A DNA stretch of 64,000 nt from Pseudomonas cedrina subsp. cedrina. Lineage in GTDB: Bacteria; Pseudomonadota; Gammaproteobacteria; Pseudomonadales; Pseudomonadaceae. Under the pieces are notes generated by a model that was not told where the DNA came from, ran no database searches, and saw only the letters and a program-made list of their open reading frames with translations. Positions 1 through 7,952 of the stretch are shown one piece after another (positions within the stretch are counted from its first letter, which is position 1; each line of letters opens with the position of its first letter). The translations under genes were made by a program, and so were the position numbers. Location: the NCBI RefSeq assembly GCF_001983175.1, contig NZ_MNPW01000013.1, positions 62,001-126,000 of the forward strand. The letters are read 5' to 3'.

Positions 1-215
1 AGTTCGCCTGCCTCGATCTCGACCCAGGCGTGCTGCTGGTTGAACAGGCAGGCTTGGCGCTCGAACTGATCGTCGGTCAGGTGCTCCTGATCCGGATGCG
101 GCGCCAGGTAGCACAGCGGCGCCTGGGCGTCGTAGAGAATGGCCAGCAGACGCTGGATGCGTAGATCGTTGAAGCCGCGCGCGAACGGATTCACGGGGTG
201 ATTGAACGTAGGCAT
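1..215 (-). CDS. Hypothetical ICE protein, 5' part (runs off left edge)
   Basis: The frame is open from an ATG at 215 to the window edge, 71 codons, beginning MPTFNHPVNPFARG. An AGGAGA ribosome site lies 6-11 bases upstream of the ATG, which supports the start. It follows the 293-685 gene on the same strand at 77 bp, so it is probably the next gene of the conjugative-element operon. The visible part is soluble and acidic in its second half, and I recognise no domain. In related elements topoisomerase and conjugation genes follow ssb, but nothing visible here identifies this protein as one of them. Confidence 0.65.
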   Translation of the reverse strand, partial: MPTFNHPVNPFARGFNDLRIQRLLAILYDAQAPLCYLAPHPDQEHLTDDQFERQACLFNQQHAWVEIEAGE

Positions 216-292
216 GGGTGATCTCCTGCGGTGATGAAGGAGGGACACCGCCCGACGGGTAGTGTCCCGTCGGGTGCCGTCATGCGGTGGGT

Positions 293-685
293 TTACCATC
301 CGCTGTAGTGAATAAGCAGCCTCGCCAACAATGATCGGCGTTGTGAGTCAAGAATGCCAAAGTCAGCCATGCCAGACACACCGGCGCGCTGCAGCAGTTC
401 GCCGCCGATTTGGTCGTTGTAGAAGCTCACGAGTGCGGCAATGAAGATCTGCTCGCCATGGCTCATGGCGCCGATGGCTGTTTCGATCAGCGGTATGTCC
501 GGGCATAGGTCCCATTTGCTCAGGGCCATGTCGAGATCGCGACGGCATTTGATGCCGAAGTAGCCAGGGCCTGCGAGCAGGACCGCCTGTTTCCAGGCTT
601 CGAAGAACGGTTCAGGCGCCTGCGACTGATGTTGAAGACCATTGGGCTGGTCAGAACAATCGGGCGTCGATATCGGTGGATTCAT
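293..685 (-). CDS. Hypothetical ICE protein, 130 aa
   Basis: A 130-residue soluble protein with no signal peptide or membrane segment and no motif I recognise. The first 25 residues are polar and proline/glutamine-rich, followed by a helical body. It lies on the same strand as the ssb operon but about 460 bp downstream of it, so it may have its own promoter in the gap at 686-1147. The GC-rich codon use matches the neighbouring conjugative-element genes. It is probably an accessory gene of the element; no function is proposed. Confidence 0.55.
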   Translation of the reverse strand: MNPPISTPDCSDQPNGLQHQSQAPEPFFEAWKQAVLLAGPGYFGIKCRRDLDMALSKWDLCPDIPLIETAIGAMSHGEQIFIAALVSFYNDQIGGELLQRAGVSGMADFGILDSQRRSLLARLLIHYSGW

Positions 686-1147
686 GGACGATTCTCCAGG
701 CTTAAACGGCCGGGGGTAGCCGTAGGGGGATGATGGCCTGAGGCGCTAGGGACAGGCCGTTGGATCAGCACAGGAGGACTGCGCCGTAGCCTTGAAGATC
801 GTGGCTACCTGGGCGGGTGCCGTGCTGCACGGCAACGCTGGGTGGGAGTTTGGGGAGAGTGTGGGACCTTTGGGCAGTGCAAATCAGAAGCAGCGACCTT
901 CCGCGTTAAACCGGCGATCACGCTAAAATGGACCCCAAAGCGCCCATGTGGGAGAAACACTCCGGGGCCCCGGAAATGCAGTGCCGAGCGACGAGTGCAG
1001 TAGGCGTTCATCGAAGTGAATCCGCCGCTCGGCGACGGAGTCTTTGCTCCGTCGAGAGCAATACTAAAAGCAGCCGCTGCGCTTCTTCAATCCCGTGTCG
1101 ACGGATGACGTGGGAAAGGGACGACATAGAACGAAGAGTATGCCCAC
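686..1147. other. Intergenic region with a hairpin and an IS-like scrap
   Basis: No convincing gene was found in these 462 bases. An 8-bp perfect stem, CGACGGAG (1033-1040) and CTCCGTCG (1047-1054) with a 6-base loop, lies downstream of ssb on the minus strand and could end or pause its transcript, though no T-run follows. Around 908-933 the phrase CCGGCGATCACGCTAAAATG resembles terminal repeats of some IS21-type elements as I remember them. There is no transposase or second end, so this is at most a relic. The promoter of the 293-685 gene may also lie here. Confidence 0.3.
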
Positions 1148-1555
1148 TCATGATTCAAGGGCGGTATCAGGCGCTTCATCCGCGAGATCCTGCGGAGCTT
1201 GCAACGCCACCGTAGCCAGGCGATACGGCAAAATCGCCACGCGCCGTGCCTCGATCTTGAACGTCACCCGCGGGTGCTCTTCGCGATCCTCCCACTCATC
1301 ACGCACCGTGCGTCCGTCGACCAGTACGCGCATGCCTTTCTTAAACAAGGTCTGCCATTGCTCCGCCTGTGGATGCCACAGCTCCACCGGTGCCCAATAG
1401 CCGCCACGATCTTCGTAACCCTCCTTGATCGGCACCGGGTTGTCGAAGTAGACGCTCAGGCGCAACAGTCGCCGGGGCTCGTTGTTATCGCGGGCAAATT
1501 CACGGTATTGCGGGGCAACGCCGATATTGCCCTCGCCAATGAAGTAGGTACTCAT
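1148..1555 (-). CDS. ssb: ICE single-stranded DNA-binding protein
   Basis: A 135-residue protein read as an SSB-like OB-fold protein of conjugative elements. It has an N-terminal strand-rich segment with FARDNNEPRRLLRLSVYFDNPVP, a region on the element's size and reagents pattern WAPVELWHPQAEQW, then KGMRVLVDGR, which matches the K-G-x-x-V-x-V-x-G pattern of SSB folds, followed by FKIEARRVAIL. The C-terminus is acidic but lacks the classical DDDIPF tip. The family coats single-stranded DNA during transfer or replication. The ATG overlaps the stop of the DUF3158 gene as ATGA, so the two are translationally coupled. In PFL_4669-type elements ssb normally sits at this place. Confidence 0.75.
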   Translation of the reverse strand: MSTYFIGEGNIGVAPQYREFARDNNEPRRLLRLSVYFDNPVPIKEGYEDRGGYWAPVELWHPQAEQWQTLFKKGMRVLVDGRTVRDEWEDREEHPRVTFKIEARRVAILPYRLATVALQAPQDLADEAPDTALES

Positions 1556-2028
1556 TGAGCCTCCGAGACGATGGCGGACAGGCGTTTTTGATAGGTACGC
1601 TCGGCGACATCCAGCTTGCTGGCGGTGCTTTGCGCCAGTTGCGCAATGGCGTGCAGCAGGCTGATCTTCGCGTTGAACAGCAGGCGTTGTTGCTCCAGGC
1701 GATGCAATGTCGGGACCAGCGCGTCCGGTGTGTGGCCTGCCAGCAACTGGGCTTGCCAGGTGGCAGTGCCCATCGCACTGCGATCTACACGGCGCCAGCG
1801 CAGAAAGCAGGTGCCGGCCTGGGAACCGTGGCGGCTGAGTTGCACCGGCAGCAGGTGCAGCGGCGACACGTGGGCGCGTTCGAGCAACCGAGGCATGTCG
1901 TGCAGCATCAGCTCGTCGCGCTGGCCGATGCAGGTTTCGGCCAGCGTCAGCAGTTGCCCCTTACCCTTGAAAAGGCCCTTTAGGGAGGCAATCGCTTCCT
2001 GGGCCGGAAGTGGACTCAGCGTGTACAT
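1552..2028 (-). CDS. DUF3158 family ICE protein
   Basis: A 158-residue protein, helical and leucine-rich, with basic patches and no membrane segments. By its length and its position between the PFL_4669-family gene and ssb it fits DUF3158, a family of unknown function found in Pseudomonas-type integrative conjugative elements. Its start overlaps the end of the preceding gene by 13 bp and its stop forms ATGA with ssb. The C-terminal half is predicted to be coiled-coil-like (LHRLEQQRLLFNAKISLLHA). The family assignment rests mainly on context and remembered resemblance. Confidence 0.7.
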   Translation of the reverse strand: MYTLSPLPAQEAIASLKGLFKGKGQLLTLAETCIGQRDELMLHDMPRLLERAHVSPLHLLPVQLSRHGSQAGTCFLRWRRVDRSAMGTATWQAQLLAGHTPDALVPTLHRLEQQRLLFNAKISLLHAIAQLAQSTASKLDVAERTYQKRLSAIVSEAQ

Positions 2029-2747
2029 TTTTGAAACGCCTCCGCCTGCATTGCTTCAAGGTCACGATGGGACTCTGGCCCAGCGGTGCGAATGACGGGG
2101 GCGTGGCGGGCGCGCCGCTCCCGGTTTAGTACGGCCTGTGGCAATTCGCCGAAAGCCTCGCGGACGCGCAGGGCGTTATCGGTTGGCCCGAGCAGGTCGT
2201 TGCGGCAAACACCGCTGGAACGGTAGGGCTGCACCAGGCTGAACAGGCTGCGCAGTTGATGCGCGCCTTTTTCCAGCCAGTCATCCAGCAAGGGCGGGTC
2301 GATCAGGGCGGTGTGCTGGGCCAGCAGGGCGCGTCGGACCAGTTCGTCGTAATCGGCCAGAAGGTATAGGGCCAAAAAGGCCATGGGAGCATTGACGGTG
2401 ACCGGCAGGTGCAAAGGTGTCTGGTTCAGATTGTCGCCGAGGCTCATTGCCGCTGGCGCTTGGCTCAGGGCGCTATCCAACTGGGCGCGCAGGTCTAACA
2501 GCGCAGCGCGAGTGCTGTCGAGTTTGGCTTCCACACGTAACAGCCACGCATCGGCGTAGGGATCGTCCTGGGCTGCGTCGCGGTGAATACGGTTAAGCAC
2601 CGTGACAAACCCGGCCAAGCCAAAAATGCCATGTAGATCAGCGGCGGGCATGCGGCCTTGCCACAGGCGAATGGCGTGGTGGGTGTGCAAGGTCAGGTGC
2701 ATGTTGCTGCGCAGATGACCCAGCGGGGCGTGGTCGATGACGGCCAT
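2016..2747 (-). CDS. Integrating conjugative element protein, PFL_4669 family (TIGR03761)
   Basis: A 243-residue protein whose start (MAVIDHAPLGHLRSNMHLTL) and layout fit the PFL_4669 family, named from P. fluorescens Pf-5 island PFGI-1. The family marks a class of integrative conjugative elements but has no established biochemical role. The central part contains a conserved-looking stretch of about 40 residues (VTVNAPMAFLALYLLADYDE) and the sequence PYRSSGVCRNDL. It is soluble. It is separated from the upstream replication gene by 119 bp containing a palindrome, so it may start a separately controlled transcript. Confidence 0.8.
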   Translation of the reverse strand: MAVIDHAPLGHLRSNMHLTLHTHHAIRLWQGRMPAADLHGIFGLAGFVTVLNRIHRDAAQDDPYADAWLLRVEAKLDSTRAALLDLRAQLDSALSQAPAAMSLGDNLNQTPLHLPVTVNAPMAFLALYLLADYDELVRRALLAQHTALIDPPLLDDWLEKGAHQLRSLFSLVQPYRSSGVCRNDLLGPTDNALRVREAFGELPQAVLNRERRARHAPVIRTAGPESHRDLEAMQAEAFQKCTR

Positions 2748-2845
2748 GGGTTAAGGGCTCAAAGGGCATTGGAGAGCCGAGGCTGGCAGGTCTTCAGGCA
2801 GGCGTCTGTGGGCAATGCGTAGGAGACGTTCTCCGGATTGCCGCG

Positions 2846-2862
2846 TTATGTCAGTGACATAA
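2846..2862. promoter_or_regulatory. 17-bp perfect palindrome, possible operator
   Basis: TTATGTCAGTGACATAA is a perfect odd palindrome 4 bp after the stop of the replication gene and about 100 bp upstream of the PFL_4669-family gene. This is the only sizeable gap in an otherwise overlapping operon. It has no T-run and is AT-rich, so an operator for an element regulator is more likely than a terminator. The binding protein is unknown. Confidence 0.4.
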
Positions 2863-2866
2863 ATCC

Positions 2867-3976
2867 TCAGCGACGGATTCCCAGCAACTTACGCAGATGG
2901 GCCAGATGGCGCTGTGCGCTGTCGACCCGCTCTTGTTCCTGCTCCGGCGAACGTGGCATCGCCTTTGCGGGCGGTGGCGGCGATTGAGGCGCGGCCGCCC
3001 AGGGATGAAAGTCGCCGCGCAGGGCCTTTTGCAAAATGCCGAACAGATAGGCACTGGGCCGCTGCACGCCACCGCGCTCGCAGCGCGCCTGCCATTCATC
3101 CAGCACGGCCTGACGCAACCCAGGATCGACGCGCTGCAGGGTGGCCAGTGCTGCGCTTTGCTCCTGCGGGCGCAGGGCGGCGAAACGGGCGGGCACCTCT
3201 ATATCCCGCGCGCGCGGTATACAAAAGCTTTTACTCATACTTAATACAGTACCAGGCACCTGCTTCGGATTCCGAAGGCCGGCGGATTTCGGGGCTTGCA
3301 GACCTGCTTCGGAATCCGAAGCAGGAGGGCTGATTTCGGCATCCGAAGCAGGCCGTACTTCGGAATCCGAAGCAGGTTCGCCCCTGGGCAGTTGGATCTG
3401 GGCGTGGGCGGAAATCGCAAAGTTCTGCGGGTCTTCCAGGTCGCTGACCAGCCTCTGCAAAGGCTCGGGTAATACCTCGGAAGCGAGCAGTGGGTCCTCG
3501 GCCAGCGCCTGCAAGGCATCGTAGGCCACCCACTGCACGGATTTACTGGGATGGCTCAAGGACTGGCCCAGCAACGCCAGGTATTCGCCATCCAGACGCA
3601 GCGCCTCGCTCGGGCTCAGAGGCGCTTCGTGCAGCACGTACAGATTGCCTTGCCACTGTCCGCCGGGGCCCAGCGCACGTCGACGCGCCAGGCTAAGCCA
3701 GCGACACAGGCGCAGCACCGTCAGCGCCCGCGCCACGGTTTCACAGGAGGCTTGGGCCGCACAGGCGGAGGTGGTGAGAAAGGGGCGCAGGCGTTCGTAG
3801 GTGGGCAGGGCAGTGATGCCGTCCCCGTTGAGCAGCAGGCGGATCACTTGCCAGGCATTGCGTTCGAGGGGGGAAAGGCGCCGGTCGAGCAGCAAGGCGC
3901 GGGGTACGCAGTCGTGAAGTTGACCGCTGTAGATAAAGTCGTCGCGTGGCGTGGGCTCCACCGGCCGGCGAGGCAT
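2867..3976 (-). CDS. STY4528-type pathogenicity-island/ICE replication protein
   Basis: A 369-residue protein of the STY4528 kind, named from Salmonella SPI-7, thought to act in replication of the excised element. Residues 1-110 look like a winged-helix replication initiator (RDDFIYSGQLHDCVPRALLLDRRLSPLERNAW, then TYERLRPFLT). Residues about 190-250 form a low-complexity linker encoded by palindromic DNA repeats (PASDSE, PASDAE, PASDSE, RNPKQ). The tail from about 255 is basic (FGILQKALRGDFHPW) and ends in a helical segment. It begins 3 bp after the DUF2857 gene. Repeats inside an initiator gene often form the replication origin, but that is inference here. Confidence 0.75.
   Translation of the reverse strand: MPRRPVEPTPRDDFIYSGQLHDCVPRALLLDRRLSPLERNAWQVIRLLLNGDGITALPTYERLRPFLTTSACAAQASCETVARALTVLRLCRWLSLARRRALGPGGQWQGNLYVLHEAPLSPSEALRLDGEYLALLGQSLSHPSKSVQWVAYDALQALAEDPLLASEVLPEPLQRLVSDLEDPQNFAISAHAQIQLPRGEPASDSEVRPASDAEISPPASDSEAGLQAPKSAGLRNPKQVPGTVLSMSKSFCIPRARDIEVPARFAALRPQEQSAALATLQRVDPGLRQAVLDEWQARCERGGVQRPSAYLFGILQKALRGDFHPWAAAPQSPPPPAKAMPRSPEQEQERVDSAQRHLAHLRKLLGIRR
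3263..3372. repeat. Four palindromic repeats TTCGG-NNN-CCGAA inside the replication gene
   Basis: Copies lie at 3263-3277 (CTTCGGATTCCGAAG), 3303-3325 (a 23-bp perfect palindrome around CTTCGGAATCCGAAG), 3335-3347 (TTCGGCATCCGAA, imperfect centre) and 3358-3372 (CTTCGGAATCCGAAG). Centre spacings are 44, 27 and 24 bp. On the coding strand three copies read PASDSE or PASDAE and one reads LRNPK in another frame. The DNA is therefore conserved independently of the protein. Likely roles are initiator- or ParB-binding sites or RNA hairpins. Confidence 0.8.
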
Positions 3977-3979
3977 GAC

Positions 3980-4540
3980 TCACACCAACTTTTGTTCGAC
4001 CCATCCCTGAATCGTGGACCACACCACGGACAGTGGCAGGGCCATGTCTTCGGCGATCTCCAGCGCCAGTTGCAGCATCGCGGTCTCATCAGCTGTATCG
4101 ATCTGGCGTTGATCGCGCTGCGGTTTCCAGCGTCGCCACAACTCCACGTCCTGGGCCTCGTCCAATGCCGGGTGGCGACCACGACGTTTGGGCAGGCCCA
4201 GCACCTCGCGTCGGGTGGCCACCTCCTGGTGGGGCAGGCCGAAATAACGGCTCATCATCTCGGTGCTGGCGCCGGCGCGCAGCATGCGGTCAATCGCCGC
4301 GACTTCCTCATTGGCGGCGATGGCCTGGGTAAGGATCCGCTGCACCACCGCCGAATTGACCGTCACGCGGCACCAACACACCTGAGCGTTGGACAGCACG
4401 CTGAGCAGTTCCGGACGCTTTAAGGCGGCCAGTTGTCCCTCGGTAAAACCGATGGACAGGCAGCGGCGCAGTTGACCGTTGCGCAGGTCATGCAGGGCCT
4501 GGGCGATGACGGCCTGGTTGAGCGGGTGGGGGACGTTCAT
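3980..4540 (-). CDS. DUF2857 family ICE protein
   Basis: A 186-residue soluble protein fitting DUF2857, a family found between parB and the replication gene in this class of conjugative elements. A possible helix-turn-helix lies around residues 75-115 (AAIDRMLRAGASTEMMSRYFGLPHQEVATRREVLGL), which suggests DNA binding; this is inference. The start overlaps the parB stop as ATGA, so translation is coupled. The C-terminal 40 residues are helical (LALEIAEDMALPLSVVWSTIQGW). No enzyme motif was seen. Confidence 0.75.
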   Translation of the reverse strand: MNVPHPLNQAVIAQALHDLRNGQLRRCLSIGFTEGQLAALKRPELLSVLSNAQVCWCRVTVNSAVVQRILTQAIAANEEVAAIDRMLRAGASTEMMSRYFGLPHQEVATRREVLGLPKRRGRHPALDEAQDVELWRRWKPQRDQRQIDTADETAMLQLALEIAEDMALPLSVVWSTIQGWVEQKLV

Positions 4541-5835
4541 AGCGATGCTCCCGCGCGCGGCAGTTGGCGCGCCAGTCGGACCAGGCGATACAGACGCGCC
4601 AGGCTCTCATCATCCAATACTGGCGGGGCTTCAGCCGTTCCGTACAGCAGGGCCGCATACGGGTTGTCCGTGGGGTGCGAGCAGAGGGTGCTCAGCAACG
4701 TCAGAAGCGGCTGTACAGGGTGTGCAAGGCCTGCTGGATGCGCGCCATGCCAGGTCAATTCAACGCCGTTGTCCTGCACCGTTACGTCGATGCCGGGCGC
4801 AAGCTTGGAAGTGATCGAACTGGCGAGTTGGGCGATACGCTCGCGCAACGGCTTTGCAGCGGGTGGCTCATCGTGTGCGAGTACCGGTGGAGATACGCCG
4901 GTTGGAAAAGTTGGCAGCCGTGTGGGAAGCGCCACTTGAGGCGTGAGCATCTGGCTCATCACGTTCTTGCGCAGATCCTCAACGCCCAATTCCAGCGCCA
5001 GCTCGTCGTAGTCCAAGGCCAACTGCTGGGCCAGATTGCCAATCAACTCATCCCGGGCCCGCTCAAAGGAAAACTGCGCCAGCTCCCCATCGCAGCCTGC
5101 CAGGCTGCGCGTGAAGGTCTCTGCAAAGTCATCCGGCTTGTCTGGCGCGTAGCGTTGCCAAGTAGCCAGTCCTGATTTGCGTAGCGTCAACAACCGGCGA
5201 ATTTGTGGCCGGCCCAGGCCTGCCTGCAGCACGCCGGGGATCGCGGGCCACAGGTATTCCAGGGTATCCCCCATGCGGCTGATGGCGGGCTGATTGATTG
5301 GATACCCGTCTTCGGTCAAGCGCTCGGCGAGTTCACACTGGGTCAGTGCACGCCCGCATTCCTGCTGGTACAACTGACGGGCCTTATCCACCGCCTGACT
5401 GCGCTCGATATACGTCAGATCGCCCCGCGTATCGTTCTCGGCCAGATGCCCGGCCAGTGCCAGGATTTCAGCGCGCGCCGTCCAGGGGCGATACAGGCAG
5501 AGAAAGCTGTGAAAGCGCTCTTCACCGGTTTCCTGCCACAGCTCATTGAGAATCGCCAGGCGCGTATTGCCACCGTTACGGATAATGAAGTGCTCGTCAT
5601 GCGGACGACGGGTGATGCTCGGTGGCTGGTCCAGGCCACGTTGACGAATCGAGGCCTTGATCTGCTGGTATTTGGGATTGGGCGAGCGACGTGGATCAAG
5701 GTGAAATGGTCGCACTTGTTCGAGGGTCACTTGCAGGGGGGTGTCCACCAGCGGCTCGGGTAGCGATGATTCGTTGCGTGCAAAGGGCGCGGCCATCAAT
5801 TGCGCGGTCAATTGCGGTATCGATGGCTTAGTCAT
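4537..5835 (-). CDS. parB: ParB-family partition protein of ICE
   Basis: A 432-residue protein when started at the ATG at 5835 (MTKPSIPQLTAQL); longer in-frame starts would read back through the upstream gene. The N-terminal ParB/Spo0J-like domain covers about residues 35-170: VRPFHLDPRRSPNPKYQQIKAS, then FIIRNGGNTRLAIL, the box that binds CTP in canonical ParB. A helix-turn-helix-like part follows (CELAERLTEDGYPINQPAISRM), then a long C-terminal region. The family binds parS and works with ParA in segregation of the excised element. The ATG overlaps the stop of the shi-like gene by 8 bp. Confidence 0.85.
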   Translation of the reverse strand: MTKPSIPQLTAQLMAAPFARNESSLPEPLVDTPLQVTLEQVRPFHLDPRRSPNPKYQQIKASIRQRGLDQPPSITRRPHDEHFIIRNGGNTRLAILNELWQETGEERFHSFLCLYRPWTARAEILALAGHLAENDTRGDLTYIERSQAVDKARQLYQQECGRALTQCELAERLTEDGYPINQPAISRMGDTLEYLWPAIPGVLQAGLGRPQIRRLLTLRKSGLATWQRYAPDKPDDFAETFTRSLAGCDGELAQFSFERARDELIGNLAQQLALDYDELALELGVEDLRKNVMSQMLTPQVALPTRLPTFPTGVSPPVLAHDEPPAAKPLRERIAQLASSITSKLAPGIDVTVQDNGVELTWHGAHPAGLAHPVQPLLTLLSTLCSHPTDNPYAALLYGTAEAPPVLDDESLARLYRLVRLARQLPRAGASL

Positions 5836-6031
5836 GAGCCTCTCCACTCTGCGAGCGCCGACGATGGATGGGTGGTCGCCCATCATTGCTGTGCGCGCCG
5901 GTATGGATCGACGCAAAACCGGGTTTGCGCAAGGTCAGGCGCAAATCGGTGCCGACGTCCACCTGCCAACCCTCGCGCAGGGCCAGGCGTATCAGACGCC
6001 GCAATCGGTGTGGCACATGATTAGCGGACAT
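5828..6031 (-). CDS. Small gene between parA and parB (shi-like by position)
   Basis: A 67-residue basic protein (MSANHVPHRLRRLIRLALREGW...) overlapping the end of parA by 11 bp and the start of parB by 8 bp. A longer open frame extends upstream to 6205 but is antisense-like baggage inside parA, so the ATG at 6031 is chosen. It is rich in arginine and histidine, with a C-terminal basic tail (RPPIHRRRSQSGE). ICEclc has a small gene, shi, at the same place between parA and parB. Equivalence is inferred from position only. Confidence 0.6.
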   Translation of the reverse strand: MSANHVPHRLRRLIRLALREGWQVDVGTDLRLTLRKPGFASIHTGAHSNDGRPPIHRRRSQSGEAHD

Positions 6032-6869
6032 GGCGTGCTCCTCGGCCAGTGACCTGGGCAAAACGCACGGTCCACTCCGGCAGCAGTTCACAGGCCAGGG
6101 CGCGCATGGTGTGCAACGCAGCGGGAGCAATGCGCGAAGAGGGCTTGCGGTATTCGACCCGGTGAACAGGCAACTGGCGCGTGGCGGCGCGGGGATAGGC
6201 ATCAATCGCCGGAATGATCGTGCGCAAAACTCTGACGTCTTCCTTGCACTTCAACACCTGACACAGCGCTTGCTGAATCAACCGGGCATCGGTGGATACG
6301 GGATGAACCCGGTTGATCAGCATGCACAGCGGCGGCGAGGGGATACCCAACCGTCGATACGGCGCGACGTCTTCCAGCAACTGCAAGGTGCCGCGATGCA
6401 GTTCACGGGCCGCCAGGATCTCCGGAATGACTGGCGACAAGGCCAGGTCCGCCGCCAGCAGGGCCATTTCCAGCAACACGTTGCGCGCGCCCTGGGTGTC
6501 GATCAGCACCAGGTCATAGCTGGCCTCGAATAGCGGCATCAGATTGCGCAAACGCAAACGGCCATCCGGCGCGTGCAGCAGCAAGGTATTCAACTGGCCC
6601 TGGTTGTCATTGGACACAATCAGGTCCAGCCCGGGGATGGCGGTGTGTGAGATAAGGCTGTCGAGGTCGCGCTCTGCGTAGGCCAGCAACTCGTAAATGC
6701 CGCCGCTGGCTTGCCGAGTCAACTCATAGTAGCTAGACAACGTGGGCTGTATATCGAGATCAAGCATCAGCACGCGCAAGCCGGCATCGGCGGCCATTGC
6801 GCCGAGGTTGGCGATCACGGTGGTCTTGCCCACGCCACCCTTGGTATTTAGCGCCACTATTACAATCAT
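6021..6869 (-). CDS. parA: ParA/Soj-family partition ATPase of ICE
   Basis: A 282-residue ParA-type ATPase. The deviant Walker A is at residues 10-18 (KGGVGKTTV, two lysines as in ParA/MinD), preceded by IVIVALNT. LMLDLDIQPTLS carries the A' motif around 35-45 and DLVLIDTQG the Walker B around 120. The absence of an N-terminal helix-turn-helix fits the short Soj class. These proteins stabilise the excised circular element (Soj of PAPI-1 is the known case). A good GGGAGG site lies 5 bases before the ATG. It starts 12 bp after alpA and is followed by overlapping small gene and parB. Confidence 0.9.
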   Translation of the reverse strand: MIVIVALNTKGGVGKTTVIANLGAMAADAGLRVLMLDLDIQPTLSSYYELTRQASGGIYELLAYAERDLDSLISHTAIPGLDLIVSNDNQGQLNTLLLHAPDGRLRLRNLMPLFEASYDLVLIDTQGARNVLLEMALLAADLALSPVIPEILAARELHRGTLQLLEDVAPYRRLGIPSPPLCMLINRVHPVSTDARLIQQALCQVLKCKEDVRVLRTIIPAIDAYPRAATRQLPVHRVEYRKPSSRIAPAALHTMRALACELLPEWTVRFAQVTGRGARHVR

Positions 6870-6881
6870 GGCCGCCTCCCA

Positions 6882-7097
6882 TTACGCGCGCTCGGCACGG
6901 CGTTCGGCGATCCATTGATCGACTTCCCGGGAATCCCAACCGACGGCACGCATGCCCAGCGGGAAGTTTTTGGGGAAGCGCCCCTCACGCATCAGCGCGT
7001 AGATGTGCGAGCGTCTGAGGCCGGTTTTGTGTTCGACATCGACCCGGCGTAGCACGCGTCGCTCGAGGGGGGATTCTGCTTGGACTTCTTGGGTCAT
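6882..7097 (-). CDS. alpA: AlpA-family regulator / excisionase-like
   Basis: A 71-residue MerR-like winged helix of the AlpA family: RVLRRVDVEHKTGLRRSHIYALMREGRFPK, then GMRAVGWDSREVDQWIAERR, which closely follows the family pattern. AlpA proteins regulate integrase genes of prophages and islands or serve as excision factors. Several start codons are possible (GTG 7106, ATG 7100, ATG 7097); ATG 7097 is 8 bases after GGAG and is preferred. It is the first gene of the parA operon, 12 bp before parA, so it may control the element's maintenance genes. Confidence 0.85.
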   Translation of the reverse strand: MTQEVQAESPLERRVLRRVDVEHKTGLRRSHIYALMREGRFPKNFPLGMRAVGWDSREVDQWIAERRAERA

Positions 7098-7211
7098 CAT
7101 GATCACTCCACGTGTCTCTTGGGGAATGATCGGTATTCAATGGCTCTCGTCAGATGAGGGATACCGCCAATGTGCTGCGTCCACACGCACATTCCTGCGA
7201 GAGGGTGGTGC

Positions 7212-7946
7212 TCAACTGTCCAGGCTTCTGCGAGCTGCGGCGAAGTGCTTTTGCAGCGTGCGTTGGGTGATGCCGAGTCGTCCAGGATGGAAGGACAACA
7301 TCACCTCAATGATCGCGCTGTCACTGTCGAATACGCTGTAGCGCTGCCCACCGGGCGAGGTGCCGCGTAACAGCGTGAGCATGCCGCCGATGATGTGCTG
7401 GAAGGTCAGAACGCTGCGCTCGCTGGGGACATCAAAAGACTGAACTTGCTGCTCAAGCCCCTTCACCCGTTGCATCAGCGCGACATTTTCTTCTTTGAGT
7501 TGCACACACCGCTTGGTGCGTTCATTGAGGTTGATTGCCATTGCACTGTTGTCGTTAAGCAACTGTTGTGTGGCGAGCCGCGTGAGACGACCGAGCTCGT
7601 TGGTAGTGAACAAAAAACGAGGCTTTTCCTCAGGATAATGCATGGACATCCAGGCTTTGAGGTGCACTTCACCGATGCTTAGCTGCGGGTCCTGAAGTAG
7701 GCGTGGATCGTCGTAAACAATGCCTTGCTTGCCATACATAAGCTCGCCATTCAACAGGGCAAAAAGCAGCCGTTCGTAGTTGAGGATCAGCTTCGGCCAG
7801 CGTGGGAAATCGGTGTGATCCAGCCGAAGACGGCCGTTCAATTGTTCATAAATCGTCGACTCGAAAGGATGCAGGTTGCTCCAGCGAATGGCCGCTTCGA
7901 GCGGGTGGTAATAGGCTTTTATTAGCGGAGTAGGCGAGGTGTGCAT
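7212..7946 (-). CDS. Hypothetical ICE protein with coiled coil
   Basis: A protein of 244-246 residues depending on start; two ATGs lie at 7952 and 7946, and GGGAGG suits 7946 better. The N-terminus (TPLIKAYYHPLEAAIRW) and a central basic coiled coil (about 130-165, NERTKRCVQLKEENVALMQRVKGLEQQ) are visible. The C-terminus ends with a region like a small DNA-binding or sensor domain (GRLGITQRTLQKHFAAARRSL). It lies upstream of alpA on the same strand, about 115 bp away. Similar proteins sit at the parA end of other Pseudomonas elements as I recall. Function unknown. Confidence 0.6.
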   Translation of the reverse strand: MHTSPTPLIKAYYHPLEAAIRWSNLHPFESTIYEQLNGRLRLDHTDFPRWPKLILNYERLLFALLNGELMYGKQGIVYDDPRLLQDPQLSIGEVHLKAWMSMHYPEEKPRFLFTTNELGRLTRLATQQLLNDNSAMAINLNERTKRCVQLKEENVALMQRVKGLEQQVQSFDVPSERSVLTFQHIIGGMLTLLRGTSPGGQRYSVFDSDSAIIEVMLSFHPGRLGITQRTLQKHFAAARRSLDS

Positions 7947-7952
7947 GGTCAT

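Noticed and set aside
908..940. IS21-like terminal repeat
   Set aside because: A single short resemblance from memory; no transposase, second end or target duplication was found.
928..1400. Plus-strand ORFs opposite ssb and the gap before it
   Set aside because: They are antisense to a recognisable SSB-like gene, have low-complexity translations and lack ribosome sites.
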